Below are positions 38,625 to 40,536 of a stretch of DNA of 40,536 bases, in pieces. The stretch covers positions 1 to 40,536 of the forward strand of contig NZ_JEMA01000400.1 in NCBI RefSeq assembly GCF_001589285.1. Reading direction: 5' to 3'. The stretch's first letter is position 1, and each line of letters opens with the position of its first letter. The notes beneath the pieces are model-generated. The model saw only the letters and a list, made by a program, of their open reading frames with translations. It searched no databases and was not told the origin of the DNA. A program made the translations under genes and the position numbers. Source of the stretch: Sorangium cellulosum. Lineage in GTDB: Bacteria > Myxococcota_A > Polyangia > Polyangiales > Polyangiaceae.

Positions 38625-39545
38625 TCAGCGCGCGGCGTTCGCTAGCCACGCCGTGACGGCGACAAGCGACAGCGTCGCCGCGCCCGCGGCCCCCACCCGG
38701 ACCAGCAGCAGCCGCGAGCCGGGCGGCGCCGGCCGGGCCAGCAGCACGACGAGCGCCGCCGCCGCCGGGATCAGCAGCCCCGCGCCAGGGCGCAAGCCCG
38801 CCGCGCCCAGGCCGACAGGCGCGAGCAGGAGCGACAGCCCGTTCAGGAGCGCCACCCACCGCGCGGCCCGCTCCCCGCCCACGCGCACGGGCACCGTCCG
38901 CTTGCCGCTCTCGCGGTCCGAGGGCTCGTCGGGGAGCGCCGTCGCGATCGCGCAGCCGAGGTGGCTCGGCAGCAGGCACGCGAGCAGCGCGACAGGGAAG
39001 CGATCGAGGGCGCCCCCCTGCGCCACGTAGCCGTAGAGCGGCAGGACCACGCCGACGCCCACCACCTGGAGCAGCTCCCCGCCGCCGCTGTACGAGAGGC
39101 GGAGCGGCGGGTAGCTGTAGGCCCAGAGCAGCAGGAGCGCCGCGATCGCGAGGGGCACGAGGAGCGGCGCCGCGGGCGCCGGCACGGTGGCGGCGAGCCA
39201 CGCCGAGACGACCAGGAGCGCCGCGGCGCAACCGAGGGCCGCGGCGCCGAGCGCGCGCGGCGAGAGGCGCCCCTCGACAAGCACGCGCGAGCCGCCCGAG
39301 AACGGCGTGGCGGTGCGGTTGCGGCGGTCGGTCTCCTGGTCGGCGACGTCGTTGGCGTGGACGATGAAGAGCTGGTCGAGCAGGCCGAAGAGATGGACAG
39401 CCGCCAGCGTCGCGAGGTCGAGCGGGCGGCCGGCGGCCCGCGCGCCAAGGAGCTGCCCGAGCAGCAGCGGGAGCGCGATGGTCGGCTGCGAGGCCAGCCG
39501 CGACGCCCGGATCCAGGCCGAGAGCGCCCCCGGCCGGGCGCTCAT
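38625..39545 (-). CDS. UbiA-family prenyltransferase
   Basis: A 306-residue integral membrane protein of the UbiA/MenA superfamily, with about eight to nine hydrophobic helices. The first prenyl-diphosphate-binding motif is HANDVADQETD (Asn65, Asp66, Asp69, Asp73), and the second is PDEPSDRESGKRT (Asp206, Asp210), each chelating Mg2+. The GGSRVLVEGRLS loop and WAYSYPPLRLSY follow the MenA-like branch. It would transfer a prenyl chain from a diphosphate to an aromatic or isoprenoid acceptor. The start is ATG 39545, overlapping the stop of the upstream gene (ATGA), and the stop is 15 bases before the ATG 38609 of the cyclase-domain gene, so they form an operon. C50-carotenoid elongases (CrtEb) are in this superfamily and pair with CrtYe/Yf cyclases, a possible parallel. 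Confidence 0.9.
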   Translation of the reverse strand: MSARPGALSAWIRASRLASQPTIALPLLLGQLLGARAAGRPLDLATLAAVHLFGLLDQLFIVHANDVADQETDRRNRTATPFSGGSRVLVEGRLSPRALGAAALGCAAALLVVSAWLAATVPAPAAPLLVPLAIAALLLLWAYSYPPLRLSYSGGGELLQVVGVGVVLPLYGYVAQGGALDRFPVALLACLLPSHLGCAIATALPDEPSDRESGKRTVPVRVGGERAARWVALLNGLSLLLAPVGLGAAGLRPGAGLLIPAAAALVVLLARPAPPGSRLLLVRVGAAGAATLSLVAVTAWLANAAR

Positions 39546-40276
39546 CGCCGGTCGCCCCGCGACAGGCCGAGGCGCTCGGCCAGCTTGGCGCGCAGCTCGG
39601 TGAACGGCAGGTCCCAGCGGCGCTCGCCGTCGAGGCGCCACGCCTTGAGCGGGATGAGGTCGACCTGGGCGAGCAGGTGGTGGAGCTGCGACTCCTCGCG
39701 CGGCTCGCGGATGAACGAGAAGGGGTTGCGGAACTCCCGGCCGTTGAGCTGCGAGTACTTGCGGTCGTTGCTGGCCACGAGCTCGATGAGCGCCTGCTGC
39801 CGGCCGTCGAGGTAGTCGAAGAACGCGAGATCGAACGGCCCGACGCCCGCGCGCTCGTCCGGCTTGCGCATCACCCAGCGGGCCCAGTCGTAGCCGTAGA
39901 GGAAGTCGTGCGCGTAGCGGAAGCGCAGCTTCGACTTGTTGCCGAAGCCGAGGCAGAGCGCCACCACGCGCCGGGAGAAGTCGCCGATCGCTGGCGCGCT
40001 CCCGGCCTGCCACATGCAGCAGGCGAGGTAGTCGAGGTCCCAGAAGATGTTGTCGGGGAAGTTGTCGGCGACCGCGCAGATCACCTCGCCGAGCGCGCCG
40101 ACGAAGGCGCGCGCGCGCTCGGCGTCCTCGCTGCCGTCCATGATCTGCTCGACCAGCGCGACGGGGGTGGGCGCGCACGGCCGGCCCGGGGCGACCGAGG
40201 CCCGCGCGCCGAGCAGCGGGGTGAGGCGCGCGAGCTCGTCGCGCGCGTCGTCGGGGAGGACGGGGATCCCTGTCAC
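39542..40276 (-). CDS. Hypothetical protein in a prenyltransferase operon
   Basis: A 244-residue protein I do not recognise. No signal peptide or membrane helix is obvious. The start is a GTG at 40276 overlapping the previous stop, and the stop overlaps the prenyltransferase start, so it is translated as part of one unit. Its most conserved-looking stretch is residues 60-130: ALGEVICAVADNFPDNIFWD, LDYLACCMWQAG, and FGNKSKLRFRYAHDFLYGYD, rich in Trp, Tyr, Asp and Cys (Cys67, Cys86, Cys87, Cys108). A second conserved-looking block is ASNDRKYSQLNGREFRNPFS. The run of Asp/Asn/His residues could bind metal or a diphosphate, but no known motif is seen. Context points to isoprenoid modification. Family-level identification needs a structure search. 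Confidence 0.75.
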   Translation of the reverse strand: MTGIPVLPDDARDELARLTPLLGARASVAPGRPCAPTPVALVEQIMDGSEDAERARAFVGALGEVICAVADNFPDNIFWDLDYLACCMWQAGSAPAIGDFSRRVVALCLGFGNKSKLRFRYAHDFLYGYDWARWVMRKPDERAGVGPFDLAFFDYLDGRQQALIELVASNDRKYSQLNGREFRNPFSFIREPREESQLHHLLAQVDLIPLKAWRLDGERRWDLPFTELRAKLAERLGLSRGDRR

Positions 40277-40536
40277 GCCGGCACCCCCCCGGCGCGGAGC
40301 CCGGCGGCGAGCACCGCCGCCGACAGCGCGGCCGTCCCCCACCAGATCGCGCGGTGGAGCTCGCGCTTGTAGGCCGCCTGGGCGGCGAAGGCGTTGGTCA
40401 CCGCCGCCGGGCTCCTCCGGACGAGCCGCGCCCCGAAGTGGAGCGCGACGGCCGCCGCGGGCGCGACCGACCACGGCGGCGGGGCGGGGTGGCCGGCGAG
40501 CGACGCCGCGGGCCAGAGGACCGCGCCGAGGCCGAG
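40273..40536 (-). CDS. Membrane protein, C-terminal part (cut by window edge)
   Basis: The reading frame from the right edge is open and ends at a TGA at 40273-40275 that overlaps the GTG of the 244-residue gene. The 87 visible residues include a hydrophobic strand-and-helix segment (PWSVAPAAAVALHFGARLVR), a polar helix (FAAQAAYKRELHRAIWWG) and a final hydrophobic helix (AALSAAVLAAGLRAGGVPA). This is consistent with the C-terminal helices of a membrane protein, perhaps a second UbiA-type prenyltransferase, but the diagnostic motifs are outside the window. It is the first visible gene of the overlapping operon. Confidence 0.7.
   Translation of the reverse strand, partial: LGLGAVLWPAASLAGHPAPPPWSVAPAAAVALHFGARLVRRSPAAVTNAFAAQAAYKRELHRAIWWGTAALSAAVLAAGLRAGGVPA

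Noticed and set aside
1-40536. tRNA, rRNA, transposase, integrase or attachment sites
   Set aside because: No cloverleaf-like sequence, no rRNA signature and no mobile-element protein was seen on either strand.

Overview
The window is about 40.5 kb of very GC-rich DNA with almost every third codon position G or C. It carries families typical of large-genome myxobacteria: delta-60 repeats, a fibro-slime lipoprotein, a Cys-module surface protein, a GNA-type lectin, a penicillin-acylase-like lipoprotein and many small secreted proteins. The best reading is a chromosomal segment of a Sorangium/Polyangiales-type myxobacterium (Myxococcota). This is inferred from gene content and composition, without any database search. 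No tRNA, rRNA, CRISPR array, prophage or transposase was seen.

Layout. 1-1910: the 3' end of a Pro/Ala-rich protein, a decayed minus-strand fragment, and a DUF433/DUF5615 toxin-antitoxin pair whose toxin is frameshifted. 2094-5923: a TauD/TfdA dioxygenase overlapping a dienelactone-hydrolase (DLH) family gene, a 19-bp tandem array, a second DLH and a proline-iminopeptidase-like hydrolase. 5962-8345 (minus): DUF2059, MOSC and an unrecognised protein. 8418-11721 (plus): a ferritin-like protein, then a DesK/NarL-type two-component system next to a DUF2306 membrane protein. 11784-15802: a methyltransferase, a lectin, a four-helix Cys-rich copper-storage-like protein, a broken DUF4185 lipoprotein and a LysE exporter. 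16113-21314: a glutathione S-transferase, a secreted beta-propeller and a short UvrA paralogue without the UvrB-binding domain. 21829-28757: a penicillin acylase family lipoprotein, a CACAGAG-type hairpin repeat, then minus-strand hypothetical, DLH, DUF4336 and delta-60 genes. 29131-31388: a GH15 glucoamylase/trehalase-like enzyme followed by a broken glucose dehydrogenase. 31395-34586: a LysR regulator divergent from leuCD. 35090-37804: two surface or secreted proteins, a Cys-module repeat protein and a fibro-slime lipoprotein. 37839-40536 (minus): a tightly overlapping operon of a membrane protein (partial), an unrecognised 244-residue protein, a UbiA-type prenyltransferase and a tandem lycopene-cyclase-domain membrane protein.

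How the genes work together. leuC and leuD give isopropylmalate isomerase for leucine synthesis, probably under the divergent LysR protein. The kinase, regulator and DUF2306 gene look like one sensory cassette. GH15 plus glucose dehydrogenase would have released and oxidised glucose, but the dehydrogenase is dead. The 3' operon looks like an isoprenoid pathway (prenyl transfer plus membrane cyclisation) with one protein of unknown role. It is the best candidate here for undescribed biochemistry.

A second theme is gene decay. At least five loci are remnants or frameshifted. Two of the lesions are exact small tandem duplications (2 bp and 10 bp), and intact loci also carry tandem copies (15 bp, about 21 bp, 19 bp array), so slippage-type duplication seems active in this region.
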